Source: an uncultured Myxococcales bacterium (GTDB lineage: Bacteria > Myxococcota_A > UBA9042). Taken from it: a stretch of DNA of 64,000 bases. This document shows, piece by piece, positions 19,083 through 28,075 of the stretch. The notes beneath the pieces were generated by a model. The model did no database searches and had not been told where the DNA came from. It saw only the letters and a program-made list of their open reading frames with translations. Each line of letters opens with the position of its first letter. Positions within the stretch are counted from its first letter, which is position 1. A program made the position numbers and the translations under genes. Location of the stretch: NCBI GenBank assembly GCA_903896545.1, contig CAITYF010000132.1, forward strand, positions 1 to 64,000. Direction: 5' to 3'.

Positions 19083-21113
19083 ATGTTCGCCATTACGATT
19101 CGAGAACGAAGTGGTCAGGTGTACACCTTCCATTTCGACAAACCGGAAGTCCTGATCGGCCGCGTCAAAGGCAATGACGTCATTTTGCCCAAGCAAAACA
19201 TCTCCAAGCGCCACGCGTTGGTGCGGGTGAATGGGCCGCGCTTTGTCATTGAGGACTTCGGCTCGACGAACGGCACGTATGTGAACGGCCACCGCATCAC
19301 GGGCGCCGTGGAAATCGGCGCGGACGACAAGGTGTATCTCGGCGACTTCGTCATGAACTTTGTCGACCTGTCCAACGCGGATTTGTCGTCGGCGCCTGAA
19401 CTGCCGATGCCGGAAGGCCCGATCACGAACACGACGCTGGACCCCGGCGCGATTGCTGAACCGGCACCGGCGGAAGAGCCCCGTGGCCGCAAGGCGCGTG
19501 CGGCGGCGAAGGAAGAAGAGGACGTCGCGGCGACGCGTTTTGACATGGGCGACAACGACCTGCTCGCCGCAGCGCTGGCTGAAGCGAGTGCCGAAGCGCC
19601 GGTCAACGCGACGCTGGTGGGCTCGCCGGAAATGGCCGCGCACTTCAACGCGATCGACGCCGCCCATCACGCCGACCTGGGTGACGCCCCGGCGATTCCG
19701 GCGGATTGGGGTATCGAGTTCACCAAGGTCCCCGCCGATCTGCACGAAGAACCGGTGAAACCTGAGCCCGCGCGCGTGGCGCCTGCGACCGTCGCACCTG
19801 CAGCCATCACGAGCGATTCCGTGCGCCGCACGATCATCCCGCCGCTGGGTCCGCTGCCGCGCATGACCGGCTCCGTGGTGCCTTTGCCGGCCTTCGAGCT
19901 GGGCTCGCGGTCGCCAACCTCGCCGGCCATCCCGATGGACGTCGCGCCGGTGGATCCGCAGTATTTTGAAGATCTCGCCGCGCTTTACCGCGCCGCGTTG
20001 CGCGATCTGCGCCCGGCAATCCCGCAAGACGCGTCGGCGATGTCCGATACCGAGTGGGCGGAGATGGAAGACCGCGTCGTTGCCTTTGTCGATGCCGCCG
20101 AGCGGCGGGGCGAGCTGTCCGCGGACCTCGATATCCCGCAGATGAAGCGCGATTTGATCTACGAGTTGGCAGGTCTGGGCCCGCTGGAGCCAATTCTGGA
20201 CGATCCGACGGTCGAGTCGATCGAAGTCAACCACGCGGCGCAGCTCTTCGTGTTCCGCAATGGTCGGCGCGAAGCGGTCGCCGAGCGTTTTTCTTGCCAG
20301 CCGGCGTTGTCGGCGGCGGTCGATCGCCTCGTTCGCGCCACGGGTCTGGTGCGTGGTCCCGCTGATCAGCACGTGGAAGGCACGCTTGTGGACGGGACGA
20401 CCGTGCGCATCGTGTGGCCGCCGCTGTGCCCGACCGGTCCGACCGTGCTGCTGCGGAAACCGCGCGTGCATTCGCCGACGATCGACGAACTGGTCGATCG
20501 CGGCAACATCACACCGCATGCCGCCGCTTGCCTGAAGTATCTCGTGCGCTCGCAGCGCTCCATCGCGATTTGCGGTTGGCCGCACGCGGGTCGCCGCACG
20601 GTGATGAACGCGCTGGCGCTGCTCATCGGCAAGGAAGAACGGCTGGTCGTCTGTGAGGATGGTCGCCGCCTGCGCTTGCCGCACGAGCACGTGGTGCGTT
20701 TGGACGCCGCCGCGCACGACAGCCGCACGCCGATTCTCGACATCGCGCGCAAGCTCGTGCCGGACTGGCTGCTCATTGGTGAAGGTGCGGGTGTTGATTT
20801 TGCCGCGCTCGTGAGCGCCGCGACGGACGAAGGTTTGCCGCCGTGGATCGCGACCTTCTACATCGGACAGCGCTCGTCGGGCTTCCTGCGCCACGCGGTC
20901 AACGCGCTGTGCGTGCGCCACCCCGGCGTGTCGCCTGAAATCGGTGCGGCGCGCATTGCCGGTGCCTTTGAAGGCGTCGCGTCGTTCTCGTGGCTGGACG
21001 GCAAGCCCGTTCTCGACCGCGTCGAACTGGTGGGCTACGGCACCGATCAACTCGATCTCACGCCGATCGCGTGGGAAGACCTGCCCGAAGACCTGCGTCC
21101 GGCGCACTCTTGA
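19083..21113 (+). CDS. FHA domain fused to a CpaF-like secretion ATPase with a degenerate P-loop
   Basis: The 676-residue protein has an N-terminal FHA domain (residues 1-95: IGRVKGNDVIL, ISKRHALV, GSTNGTYVNG), which binds phosphothreonine peptides. A long Ala/Pro-rich linker follows, then from about residue 350 a CpaF/GspE-type region (YELAGLGPLEPILDDPTVESIEVN...EGTLVDGTTVRIVWPP). The Walker A site reads GWPHAGRRT (residues 498-506), where active ATPases have GxxGSGKT. The Lys is replaced by Arg, and later nucleotide-site residues also differ. It is probably a non-catalytic, signal-reading relative of type II/IV pilus motors. GGAG precedes the ATG. A double-FHA membrane protein follows. Confidence 0.78.
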   Translation: MFAITIRERSGQVYTFHFDKPEVLIGRVKGNDVILPKQNISKRHALVRVNGPRFVIEDFGSTNGTYVNGHRITGAVEIGADDKVYLGDFVMNFVDLSNADLSSAPELPMPEGPITNTTLDPGAIAEPAPAEEPRGRKARAAAKEEEDVAATRFDMGDNDLLAAALAEASAEAPVNATLVGSPEMAAHFNAIDAAHHADLGDAPAIPADWGIEFTKVPADLHEEPVKPEPARVAPATVAPAAITSDSVRRTIIPPLGPLPRMTGSVVPLPAFELGSRSPTSPAIPMDVAPVDPQYFEDLAALYRAALRDLRPAIPQDASAMSDTEWAEMEDRVVAFVDAAERRGELSADLDIPQMKRDLIYELAGLGPLEPILDDPTVESIEVNHAAQLFVFRNGRREAVAERFSCQPALSAAVDRLVRATGLVRGPADQHVEGTLVDGTTVRIVWPPLCPTGPTVLLRKPRVHSPTIDELVDRGNITPHAAACLKYLVRSQRSIAICGWPHAGRRTVMNALALLIGKEERLVVCEDGRRLRLPHEHVVRLDAAAHDSRTPILDIARKLVPDWLLIGEGAGVDFAALVSAATDEGLPPWIATFYIGQRSSGFLRHAVNALCVRHPGVSPEIGAARIAGAFEGVASFSWLDGKPVLDRVELVGYGTDQLDLTPIAWEDLPEDLRPAHS

Positions 21114-21148
21114 GCGCTGGCCTCGCGACCCGCCGGATGAGGTGAGAC

Positions 21149-22531
21149 GTGTTCACGCTCATCATTGAAGACAAGCAGGGCGTCGTCGTCGACGAGTACT
21201 CGTTTGAAGACGGCGAGTTCATCATTGGCCGCAGCCATCAGGCGGACATCGTCTTGCAGTCCGATAACGTGTCGCGGCGCCACGCACGCCTGTTCACGCA
21301 GGGCGGCAAGTGCTTCGTCGAAGACTTGAAGGCCGCCAACGGCATTTGGCTGAGCGGCAAGCGGATCTACAACACGTCCGAATTGCCCAAGTCGGCGCAG
21401 CTGCGGATCGGCGATTTCTTCCTGCATCTGGAAGGCGCTTCGCAGCCGCGAACGGTGAGCAACGTCGTGTACGCGCGGATCGTGCCGGTGGCGGGCAGCA
21501 TCGGCGTTGCGACTGACTTGTCGCAGCCAACCGTGCTGGTCGGACGCGGGAAAGACTGCGGCATCGTCCTGCATGACGTCTCGGTCTCCCGCATTCACGC
21601 CAAGATCGCGCGGCTGCCCGATGGGCGCACGACCGTCGAGGATCTGCGCAGCTCCAACGGGACGTTCGTCAACGATCACCGCGTGGAAAATCAGGAACTG
21701 GCGCACGGCGACCGCCTGCGCTTTGGCACCGTCGCGTTTGTGTATCAGGTGGATGGGCAGCCAGCCCTTGCGACCGAGGACTTACACGAGGCCAATCAGG
21801 GCGGTCGGTTGATTCCGCCGCCGTCCGGTCCGCGCGGCTGGTCGTCGGCGCCTGCTCCGTCTGGACACACGCACGCGGATCCGGTTGCGCCGTCGTCGCT
21901 TCTGGCGCCACCGCGCTCCGTGTTGCCGCAAGTGGCGCTTGTGGCTGTGATCGCCGTTGCGGCCGTGTGCCTGATCGTGCTTGTCGGCATCGCCTACGAC
22001 AAGTGGTTGGCCACGCGTCCCAACGCTGCAACGGCCGCTGCCGCAGAAAAGCCCGCGCAAGTGGCCGACGTCGCGGCACCCACGCCGACTGATCACGCGC
22101 AGTTTGACCTACTCTTGACGCGCGGTCAGGACGCCGTCGCGCGGCGGCAGTGGGACGAAGCGCAGGACTTGTTTGAGAAGGCCAAACGGATCGACACGAT
22201 CCATCCGCGGCCGACGGAGGCGCTGAACCTCATCAACCGCGAGAAGCGCAACGGCGCCAAGTTTTCCCAGGCTGAAGCCGCGTTTGCCAAGCACGACTAC
22301 GAGGCGGCGATTTCCGCCAACAAGTCGATTTCTCAGGATTCCGTGTACCGGCGCGATGCGAACACTGCGCTGGAAGCCATCGCCGGTCTGCTGGAAATGG
22401 ACGGCGACTCCGCGTGCATCGCCAAGGACTGGGTGAAGTGCCAGAATCTGTACCTGACCGCGATTTCCACGGATTTTGCCAAGCCGGAAGTCAACGCCAA
22501 GTACGCAAAGTCTATGAAGAAACATCGGTAA
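21149..22531 (+). CDS. Double-FHA membrane protein with TPR-like tail
   Basis: The 460-residue product has FHA domain 1 at residues 1-95 (GRSHQADIVL, VSRRHARL, AANGIWLSGK) and FHA domain 2 at about 105-205 (VGRGKDCGIVL, VSRIHAKI, SSNGTFVNDH). A Pro-rich linker, one membrane segment near residue 255-280, and a helical TPR-like tail follow. It could tether phosphothreonine-marked partners to the inner membrane. Start is GTG with GATGAGG upstream. With the preceding FHA-CpaF gene it forms a two-gene unit, probably controlled by a Ser/Thr kinase. Confidence 0.75.
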   Translation: MFTLIIEDKQGVVVDEYSFEDGEFIIGRSHQADIVLQSDNVSRRHARLFTQGGKCFVEDLKAANGIWLSGKRIYNTSELPKSAQLRIGDFFLHLEGASQPRTVSNVVYARIVPVAGSIGVATDLSQPTVLVGRGKDCGIVLHDVSVSRIHAKIARLPDGRTTVEDLRSSNGTFVNDHRVENQELAHGDRLRFGTVAFVYQVDGQPALATEDLHEANQGGRLIPPPSGPRGWSSAPAPSGHTHADPVAPSSLLAPPRSVLPQVALVAVIAVAAVCLIVLVGIAYDKWLATRPNAATAAAAEKPAQVADVAAPTPTDHAQFDLLLTRGQDAVARRQWDEAQDLFEKAKRIDTIHPRPTEALNLINREKRNGAKFSQAEAAFAKHDYEAAISANKSISQDSVYRRDANTALEAIAGLLEMDGDSACIAKDWVKCQNLYLTAISTDFAKPEVNAKYAKSMKKHR

Positions 22532-22555
22532 TACGCCCCTGGGGAGGGGAACAAC

Positions 22556-24535
22556 ATGACGCACAACAACGAGACGATTACGTCCTCGCTGATCGAGGAT
22601 CGGCGTTTTGCACCGCCCAAGGCCTTTGTCGCACGCGCGCATTTGCGCGATCCGGCGGCCGCGAACGCGCTTCGTCAGGCTGCGGCGGCCGATCCGGTGG
22701 CGTATTGGAGCCAAGCGGCGCGGGAAGAACTGCGCTGGTCCAAGCCGTTCAAACAGACGCTGGACTGGTCCAACGCGCCGCACGCGAAGTGGTTTGCCGA
22801 CGGCGAGCTGAACGTCAGCGACAACTGCCTGGATCGCCACTGCGAGAGCAGTCGTGTGCACAAGGCGGCGCTGATTTGGGAAGGCGAACCCGTGAACGGC
22901 GGCGAACCTGAAGTCCGCACGCTGACCTACGGGCAGCTGCGCGCGCAGGTGCAAAAGGCCGCGCAGGTGCTGTTGCGTTTGGGCGTGCAGAAGGGAGATC
23001 GCGTGGCGATCTACATGCCGCTGGTGCCGGAAGCGGCCATCGCGATGCTGGCGTGCACGCGGATCGGCGCGGTGCATTCGGTGATCTTTGGCGGATTCTC
23101 TGCCGAATCGCTGCGGGACCGCATCAACGACGCGGGCGCCAAGCTGGTCGTCACCGCGGACGGTGGCTGGCGGCGCGGACAGGCGCTGCGGTTGAAAGAC
23201 GTCGTGGATGAAGCGCTGAGCCATGACGCGCCGGGCGTGCAGTCCGTGCTCGTTGTGCGGCGAACCGGCGACGCTGTGCAATGGACTCCGGGTCGCGACC
23301 ACTGGTGGCACGAGCACATGGAGGCCAGCAAAGCCGTGGGCACGCCCGTGCCGGTCCCTGCGGAGCACCCGTTCTTCATCCTCTACACATCGGGCACCAC
23401 CGGCAAGCCCAAGGGCATCCTGCACACGACGGGCGGCTACCTCACCCACGTCACGCGCACGTTCAAGCAGGTCTTTGACATCCGGGACGACGACCTCTAC
23501 TGGTGCACGGCGGACATCGGCTGGATCACGGGGCACAGCTACGTCATCTACGGTCCGCTCTCGGCTGGCGCGACGGTGTTCCTGTACGAAGGCGCGCCCG
23601 CGTTCCCCGACAAAGATCGCTTCTGGGACATCATCGAGCGTCACCGCATCAGCATCTTCTACACGGCGCCCACCGCGCTCCGCACGTTCATGGCGTGGGG
23701 CGAGGCGCCGATTCTGAAGCACGACCTCACGTCACTGCGGCTTTTGGGGACGGTTGGCGAGCCGATCAACCCGGCTGCGTGGGTCTGGTATCACGAGATC
23801 ATCGGCGGCGGGCGTTGTCCCATCGTCGATACCTGGTGGCAAACCGAAACGGGTGGCATCCTGATTGCGCCACTTCCCGGCGTGCAGGAGTGCGTACCCG
23901 GCACGGCGACTTTGCCGTTGCCCGGCATTCTGCCCGACATCGTTGGCCCTGACGGCGAATCGCAGCCCGCCAACGCTGGTGGCCTCCTCGTCCTCAAGCA
24001 CCCTTGGCCCGGCATGGCGCGAACGATCTGGGGCGACGACGCGCGCTTCAAGGAAACCTACTTCTCGCGCGTTCCCGGCATCTACTTCACCGGCGACGGC
24101 GCAAGGCGCGACAGCGACGGCAACTTTTGGATCATGGGCCGCGTGGACGACGTGCTCAACGTGTCGGGCCACCGGATCGGCACGATGGAAGTCGAGTCGG
24201 CGCTGGTCAGTCACCCACTTGTGGCAGAAGCGGCAGTCGTCGGTCGGCCCGATCCGATCACAGGCCAAGCGCTGGTGGCTTTTGTGACGCTCAACGCGGG
24301 TACGCCGCAGTCCAAGGAGCTTACCGAGACACTGCGTCTGCACGTGGGCCACGAAATCGGCGCGCTGGCACGTCCGGCCGAAGTGCGGTTCGCAGCGGCG
24401 CTGCCCAAAACGCGGTCGGGCAAGATCATGCGGCGCTTGTTGCGTGAGCTGGCCGGCCAAGGCACGGTGTCCGGCGACACGTCGACGCTGGAAGACTTTG
24501 GCGTGCTGGAAGCGCTGCGAGCGAGCGAGGATTAG
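22556..24535 (+). CDS. acs: Acetyl-CoA synthetase
   Basis: The 659-residue AMP-forming ligase makes acetyl-CoA from acetate, ATP and CoA in the cytoplasm. The P-loop-like [12 protein letters not shown], the acetate-pocket region [25 protein letters not shown], the hinge [14 protein letters not shown] and the C-terminal TRSGKIMRR are all intact. K623 in the last motif is the lysine whose acetylation inactivates the enzyme in other bacteria. Length is typical. GGGGAGGGG lies upstream of the ATG. It is co-oriented with the FHA gene pair 25 bases upstream but is probably unrelated in role. Confidence 0.96.
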   Translation: MTHNNETITSSLIEDRRFAPPKAFVARAHLRDPAAANALRQAAAADPVAYWSQAAREELRWSKPFKQTLDWSNAPHAKWFADGELNVSDNCLDRHCESSRVHKAALIWEGEPVNGGEPEVRTLTYGQLRAQVQKAAQVLLRLGVQKGDRVAIYMPLVPEAAIAMLACTRIGAVHSVIFGGFSAESLRDRINDAGAKLVVTADGGWRRGQALRLKDVVDEALSHDAPGVQSVLVVRRTGDAVQWTPGRDHWWHEHMEASKAVGTPVPVPAEHPFFILYTSGTTGKPKGILHTTGGYLTHVTRTFKQVFDIRDDDLYWCTADIGWITGHSYVIYGPLSAGATVFLYEGAPAFPDKDRFWDIIERHRISIFYTAPTALRTFMAWGEAPILKHDLTSLRLLGTVGEPINPAAWVWYHEIIGGGRCPIVDTWWQTETGGILIAPLPGVQECVPGTATLPLPGILPDIVGPDGESQPANAGGLLVLKHPWPGMARTIWGDDARFKETYFSRVPGIYFTGDGARRDSDGNFWIMGRVDDVLNVSGHRIGTMEVESALVSHPLVAEAAVVGRPDPITGQALVAFVTLNAGTPQSKELTETLRLHVGHEIGALARPAEVRFAAALPKTRSGKIMRRLLRELAGQGTVSGDTSTLEDFGVLEALRASED

Positions 24536-24541
24536 CAGCTC

Positions 24542-25135
24542 TCAGGGCCTTTCGGCATCCAGCGTCTCTACCGCGTGCACCGCCGTGTGGGGCACCGTCC
24601 ACAGCTGAAGTTCGCCCACCACCAAATCCGAGATGCCAATCATCGCGGCCGAAGTCGGTTGCTTCTCATGGAACCACAGGAACGCCGCGGACCCAATCGC
24701 CACCGCGGCGCACAGCGTGTGGTCCAGCCAGCCGCCCACATGACGCTCGCGACGCGCGCGGTCGCGCAGTTCGGCTTCCGCGAGCTTCAGCTGTATTTCC
24801 ACGGGCGCGTCGGTCAACAGGTCCCAGCGTTGCCCCGGCTTCACGGGCGTCAGCGCCATGCCCGCGACGGCGAGCCACGAATCCGTCGCGCCAACCAAGC
24901 GCTCGACCCGAAACGCAGGGTCGCTCGTGAGCACTGCAAGGCCGGTCTGCACGCCGCCCGATCCGGCAAAAAGTCCCGACCAGCCGTACCACCAAAGTTG
25001 CACATGCCGTTCATCCGCGTCGAGCGCCGCGCGTACACGGTCCAAACGCAGCGATGGCTCCTCGGCGGTCACGGGTGACGCAGCGCAAAGCGTGAGCACG
25101 AGGGGGAGAAACAGAACCGGTGCGTAGCGAAACAT
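24542..25135 (-). CDS. Exported protein of unknown function
   Basis: The 197-residue product starts with a signal peptide (MFRYAPVLFLPLVLTLCAASPVTA), and has a Trp/Gly-rich stretch (LWWYGWSGLFAGSGG) and a second hydrophobic region around residue 140. Two hydrophobic patches after the signal suggest a membrane-embedded or lipid-interacting protein. AGGAG precedes the ATG, which was preferred over a longer frame starting at 25669 because only the short form has a signal peptide. It converges on acs with six bases between the stops. No family is recognised. Confidence 0.6.
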   Translation of the reverse strand: MFRYAPVLFLPLVLTLCAASPVTAEEPSLRLDRVRAALDADERHVQLWWYGWSGLFAGSGGVQTGLAVLTSDPAFRVERLVGATDSWLAVAGMALTPVKPGQRWDLLTDAPVEIQLKLAEAELRDRARRERHVGGWLDHTLCAAVAIGSAAFLWFHEKQPTSAAMIGISDLVVGELQLWTVPHTAVHAVETLDAERP

Positions 25136-25218
25136 GGCGCTCCTGGACGAGGTCGGCCCGACGATGCGTTGGCGCCATCTGCGGTTCCGTGCGAGTGTGC
25201 CGACCGCGGCGCCGCCGG

Positions 25219-26124
25219 TCAACGCGGCAAGAGTGCTGCCGAGAATTGGGGACGTTGCCCGCCGGCTGCCGCGGCCTGATGCGCAATTGCGAACACGGCT
25301 GCAACCGCGCACGCGACCGTCGCCGGCATGAGCCAACGCGGTGCTGGCGCGTCGGACCGATCGTGGGAAGGCGCATCGTCCGCAAAAGCAACGACGAGCA
25401 GAAGCACGACGGCGCTCACGTAGCTGATCCCGCCCAGCAGGAAAATACAGGTGTGCATGCCGACCAGCCCGAAGGCCACCACACGGCGGACCTTTCGCCC
25501 ACCGAGCAGCAGCGGTCCGGACAACTCCAGTGCCACGGTCGCCAGGGTCAGCGCGAGCGTGATCTTCGGCGCAGAGACAAGTGCTGTTCGGAGCGCTGCC
25601 AACACGCCGTCGGGCACCAAGCCGTCCTGTGAAAGAACGATCGCCTGAATCTGAACGCCATCGAGCCACGGCATCCCGCTGTACGCCAGCTTGCTGATGC
25701 CCGCGCTCAGGTACGCGGCGCCCAGCAGGGCAGTGGCCCCGGCGTGGGCGAAGCGTTCATCGGCTCGGTGGTACAGAATACCGATGATCCAGCCAAGCAT
25801 CGTCACGCCGCTGAAATACAAGTTGCGCGCGGGACCACCCGCAACCTCCGCAAATGCGGTTGCCAGAAAGCCCAGCGCGACGAGCGCAACAACGCCTGCG
25901 CGCCAACGCCCCGCTCCAGCGCCAAACCGCGCCGCGGCAGCCACGCCCACAGCGACGATCGCCCAGCGGATCGATGGAGACGCCAAAGCCGCTGAAAACA
26001 GCGTCGGGGACGAAACGACGCGGGGTGCTCCGGCCAGTGACAGCGTGTCGCCAATCACCAGCGCCGCGATTGCGACGCGCAGAGCCGGCGCTTCACGCCA
26101 CCCTGTCGCGAACGCCGCGCTCAT
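25219..26124 (-). CDS. Polytopic membrane protein, HTTM/gamma-carboxylase-like
   Basis: The 301-residue protein has about 8 hydrophobic segments. The segment YLSAGISKLAYSGMPWLDGV and the later LELSGPLLL...VAFGLVGMHTCIFLL look like the HTTM domain (related to vitamin K-dependent gamma-carboxylases), where AG-x-x-K-L and a conserved membrane histidine recur. The match is by eye and moderate. The ATG at 26124 is set by an ATGA overlap with the upstream small gene. The pair is probably one functional unit. Confidence 0.55.
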   Translation of the reverse strand: MSAAFATGWREAPALRVAIAALVIGDTLSLAGAPRVVSSPTLFSAALASPSIRWAIVAVGVAAAARFGAGAGRWRAGVVALVALGFLATAFAEVAGGPARNLYFSGVTMLGWIIGILYHRADERFAHAGATALLGAAYLSAGISKLAYSGMPWLDGVQIQAIVLSQDGLVPDGVLAALRTALVSAPKITLALTLATVALELSGPLLLGGRKVRRVVAFGLVGMHTCIFLLGGISYVSAVVLLLVVAFADDAPSHDRSDAPAPRWLMPATVACAVAAVFAIAHQAAAAGGQRPQFSAALLPR

Positions 26125-26576
26125 GGTCGCACGACGCAACGCGCCAACAGACAGTCGTTCTGCCACTGCGGCAGATCGCCGGGACGCAGCTGCCAGGACC
26201 GGGCGATCAACTGTACCGGCACGCCGTCAACCGCAGGCGCTGCATGTCGCCGCACATGGCGCAGGACCTCGTCGCCTTTGTGGCCCAGCCGAATGGGCGT
26301 CGGACACTGGGTGAAGAGCGGTTCCGCCAGCGGTTCACAGGCCAACGCCGCGTAATCTTCGACACGGTGAACGTTGCCCCGTGCGTCCCGCAGCAGAATG
26401 GCCGTCTGCTGCGGCTCAGGCAGGTCTGCGTACATGGAAAACGTGTCCAGAGGATAAACGAGGGAAGCGTTTTGCCGCCCAGCACGCGTGTCAACCCGCA
26501 CGGCCCAGGAGAGCGCGAGGTACGCGGTCGCCAGCAACAAGCCAAAGCGCGTGCGTTGGGTCAGGACGTGCTGCAC
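26121..26576 (-). CDS. Small membrane-anchored partner of the HTTM-like protein
   Basis: The 151-residue protein has one N-terminal membrane segment and a soluble part containing YPLDTFSMYADLP. Such a Pro-x-x-x-Met-Tyr pattern is often seen in small proteins encoded with HTTM or DoxX-like partners. The gene overlaps its partner by four bases. Its ATG lies only 27 bases from the left attachment site, so before insertion of the mobile element it stood directly downstream of the tRNA-Leu gene and may have been read through from it. Confidence 0.55.
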   Translation of the reverse strand: MQHVLTQRTRFGLLLATAYLALSWAVRVDTRAGRQNASLVYPLDTFSMYADLPEPQQTAILLRDARGNVHRVEDYAALACEPLAEPLFTQCPTPIRLGHKGDEVLRHVRRHAAPAVDGVPVQLIARSWQLRPGDLPQWQNDCLLARCVVRP

Positions 26577-26602
26577 GATTCACCTGACCATGTTGATGCT
26601 GA

Positions 26603-26657
26603 GTACCGGGAACGGGACTTGAACCCGTACGAGCTTGCGCCCTGGGGAGTTTAAGTC
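26603..26657. repeat. Left attachment site (attL): displaced 3' part of tRNA-Leu
   Basis: These 55 bases are identical to 45153-45207 inside the intact tRNA-Leu(UAA) gene, from the anticodon stem to the discriminator base plus one C. The copy has no 5' half, so it is a leftover of the target tRNA gene. On the minus strand the tRNA end is followed by CTC here instead of CCA. Confidence 0.92.
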
Positions 26658-26667
26658 GCGATTCGGA

Positions 26668-26764
26668 TTGTGTCACACAGTGTCAGGACGTTTTTTCTGG
26701 ACGGGAAAAAGCCTGACTGAATAAGGTGTTGACCTGCTGCGTTGTGTCACGCGGTGTCAGGTCG
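26668..26764. repeat. Imperfect 23-bp direct repeat next to attL
   Basis: Two copies of TTGTGTCACRCRGTGTCAGG plus WCG occur at 26668-26690 and 26742-26764 (20 of 23 bases identical). Each copy itself holds two GTGTCA units. They lie between the attachment site and the integrase gene, a usual place for excisionase or regulator binding. The role is inferred only. Confidence 0.55.
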
Positions 26765-26788
26765 TACCGAACGGTGCAGGTCAGAATT

Positions 26789-26818
26789 CTTAGCCCATAC
26801 TTAGCCCGAACTTAGCCC
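26789..26818 (+). promoter_or_regulatory. Three CTTAGCCC direct repeats, likely integrase arm-type sites (left)
   Basis: CTTAGCCC occurs at 26789, 26800 and 26811, exactly 11 bases apart, so on the same face of the helix. Two further copies at 45096 and 45108 sit near the other end of the element. Short repeats near both att sites are what tyrosine integrases bind with their N-terminal arm domain. They also lie 30-60 bases upstream of the integrase ATG, so they could control its expression. Confidence 0.7.
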
Positions 26819-26848
26819 GGCGGAACCTCCGGCGGGCGGGAGAAGAAG

Positions 26849-28075
26849 ATGCCAGTCGTCGCCAAGTTCAGCGCCAGATACGTTGAGAACCTGAAGCACA
26901 AAGCAGGCGAGCCCCGACGCACTTACTACGAAGAGAGCGGGCATGGCAACGGCTCGCTGGGCATCCGTGTCTCGCCATCGGGCAACAAGACGTGGGTCTA
27001 CACGTACAGCATGGACGGCAAGGTTCGGCACATGACGCTTGGCACCTATCCAGCAATGTGCTTGGAAGACGCCCACGTGGCCCAAGCCCAGGCCGCACTG
27101 GAGCGCAAGAAGGGCTTCGACCCGGGCGCGAAGGCTGTCGAGACCAACAAGTCGGAGCGTGAAGCGGCGACAGTTCAGTTCCTGGCCGACGAGTACCTGA
27201 AGCTCTACGCGCGGCCGCGGAAACGCTCTGCAGGACGGGATGAAGATCTGCTGAAGCGCAACGTGCTGCCGTACTGGGGCAAGCACAAGGCCGATGCGAT
27301 CCACATTCGCGACGTCGCGGCACTGCTGGACATGATCGTCGCTCGTGGTGCGCCGATCCCTGCGAACCGCACGCGCTCGGTTCTTTCCAAGATGTTCCGC
27401 TGGGGCCGGTCGCGGGGGCTGGTGGCGGACAACCCGGTGGCTGGCGTGCCGGCGCCCTCCAAAGAGAACAAGCGCGACCGCAACCTGTCCGACGCCGAAC
27501 TGAAGAAGGTGCTCGCCCAACTGCCGACGGCGGACATGGGGCCAGCGATGCGCTTGGCGCTGAGGTTTCAGCTGCTGACAGCAGCGCGGGTCGGCGAGGT
27601 GGCCGGCGCGCTGTGGACGGAGATCGACGAGAAGGCCGCAACGTGGACGCTGCCGAAGGAACGCGCCAAGAACGGCCGCGAGCACGTGTTGCCGCTATCG
27701 CCGCAGGCCCTAGAGGTGCTGGAAGCGGCGAAGGCCTTGAAGGGCGAGCAAGGTGTGGTGTTTCCATCGCCGATGAAGGGCGGCGCGATGCGCAGTGAGT
27801 CGATCGCGGGTGGCGTGCGCGACAACTTGGAGCACTTTGGCGTGACGAAATTCACGCCGCACGACATACGGCGCACGGTGGCGACCGGGCTGTCGCGGCA
27901 GAAGGCCGGCCGCGAGGTGCTGATGAAGGTGCTGAACCACATTGACCAGACGCAGGCTGCGACGTATGACCGGCATGATTACGCTGAGGAAGTGCGCAAA
28001 GCGTTGGGGATTTGGGGGGCGCACGTCGCGGCGCTGGAGACAGCGGGCGCAGCTCAATCAAAGGGGGACCAGTGA
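26849..28075 (+). CDS. int: P4-type tyrosine recombinase / integrase
   Basis: The 408-residue enzyme catalyses site-specific integration and excision at the tRNA-Leu site. The N-terminal domain of roughly 90 residues is the P4-type arm-binding domain (GSLGIRVSPSGNKTWVY...LGTYP), then a core-binding domain, then the catalytic domain with R247 (AARVGE), H338 and R341 (HDIRR), H364 and the nucleophile Y373. All five are present, so it should be active. The ATG is preceded by a purine-rich GGGAGAAGAAG. It overlaps the next gene by GTGA. Confidence 0.95.
   Translation: MPVVAKFSARYVENLKHKAGEPRRTYYEESGHGNGSLGIRVSPSGNKTWVYTYSMDGKVRHMTLGTYPAMCLEDAHVAQAQAALERKKGFDPGAKAVETNKSEREAATVQFLADEYLKLYARPRKRSAGRDEDLLKRNVLPYWGKHKADAIHIRDVAALLDMIVARGAPIPANRTRSVLSKMFRWGRSRGLVADNPVAGVPAPSKENKRDRNLSDAELKKVLAQLPTADMGPAMRLALRFQLLTAARVGEVAGALWTEIDEKAATWTLPKERAKNGREHVLPLSPQALEVLEAAKALKGEQGVVFPSPMKGGAMRSESIAGGVRDNLEHFGVTKFTPHDIRRTVATGLSRQKAGREVLMKVLNHIDQTQAATYDRHDYAEEVRKALGIWGAHVAALETAGAAQSKGDQ

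Noticed and set aside
18978-21107. 709-codon minus-strand open frame over the FHA-CpaF gene
   Set aside because: It is antisense to a gene with clear FHA and CpaF motifs. It is Arg-rich and has no domain.
26603-26657. A second tRNA-Leu gene at the left end
   Set aside because: Only the 3' half is present and the sequence after 26657 does not form the 5' half, so it is an attachment-site remnant and not a tRNA.
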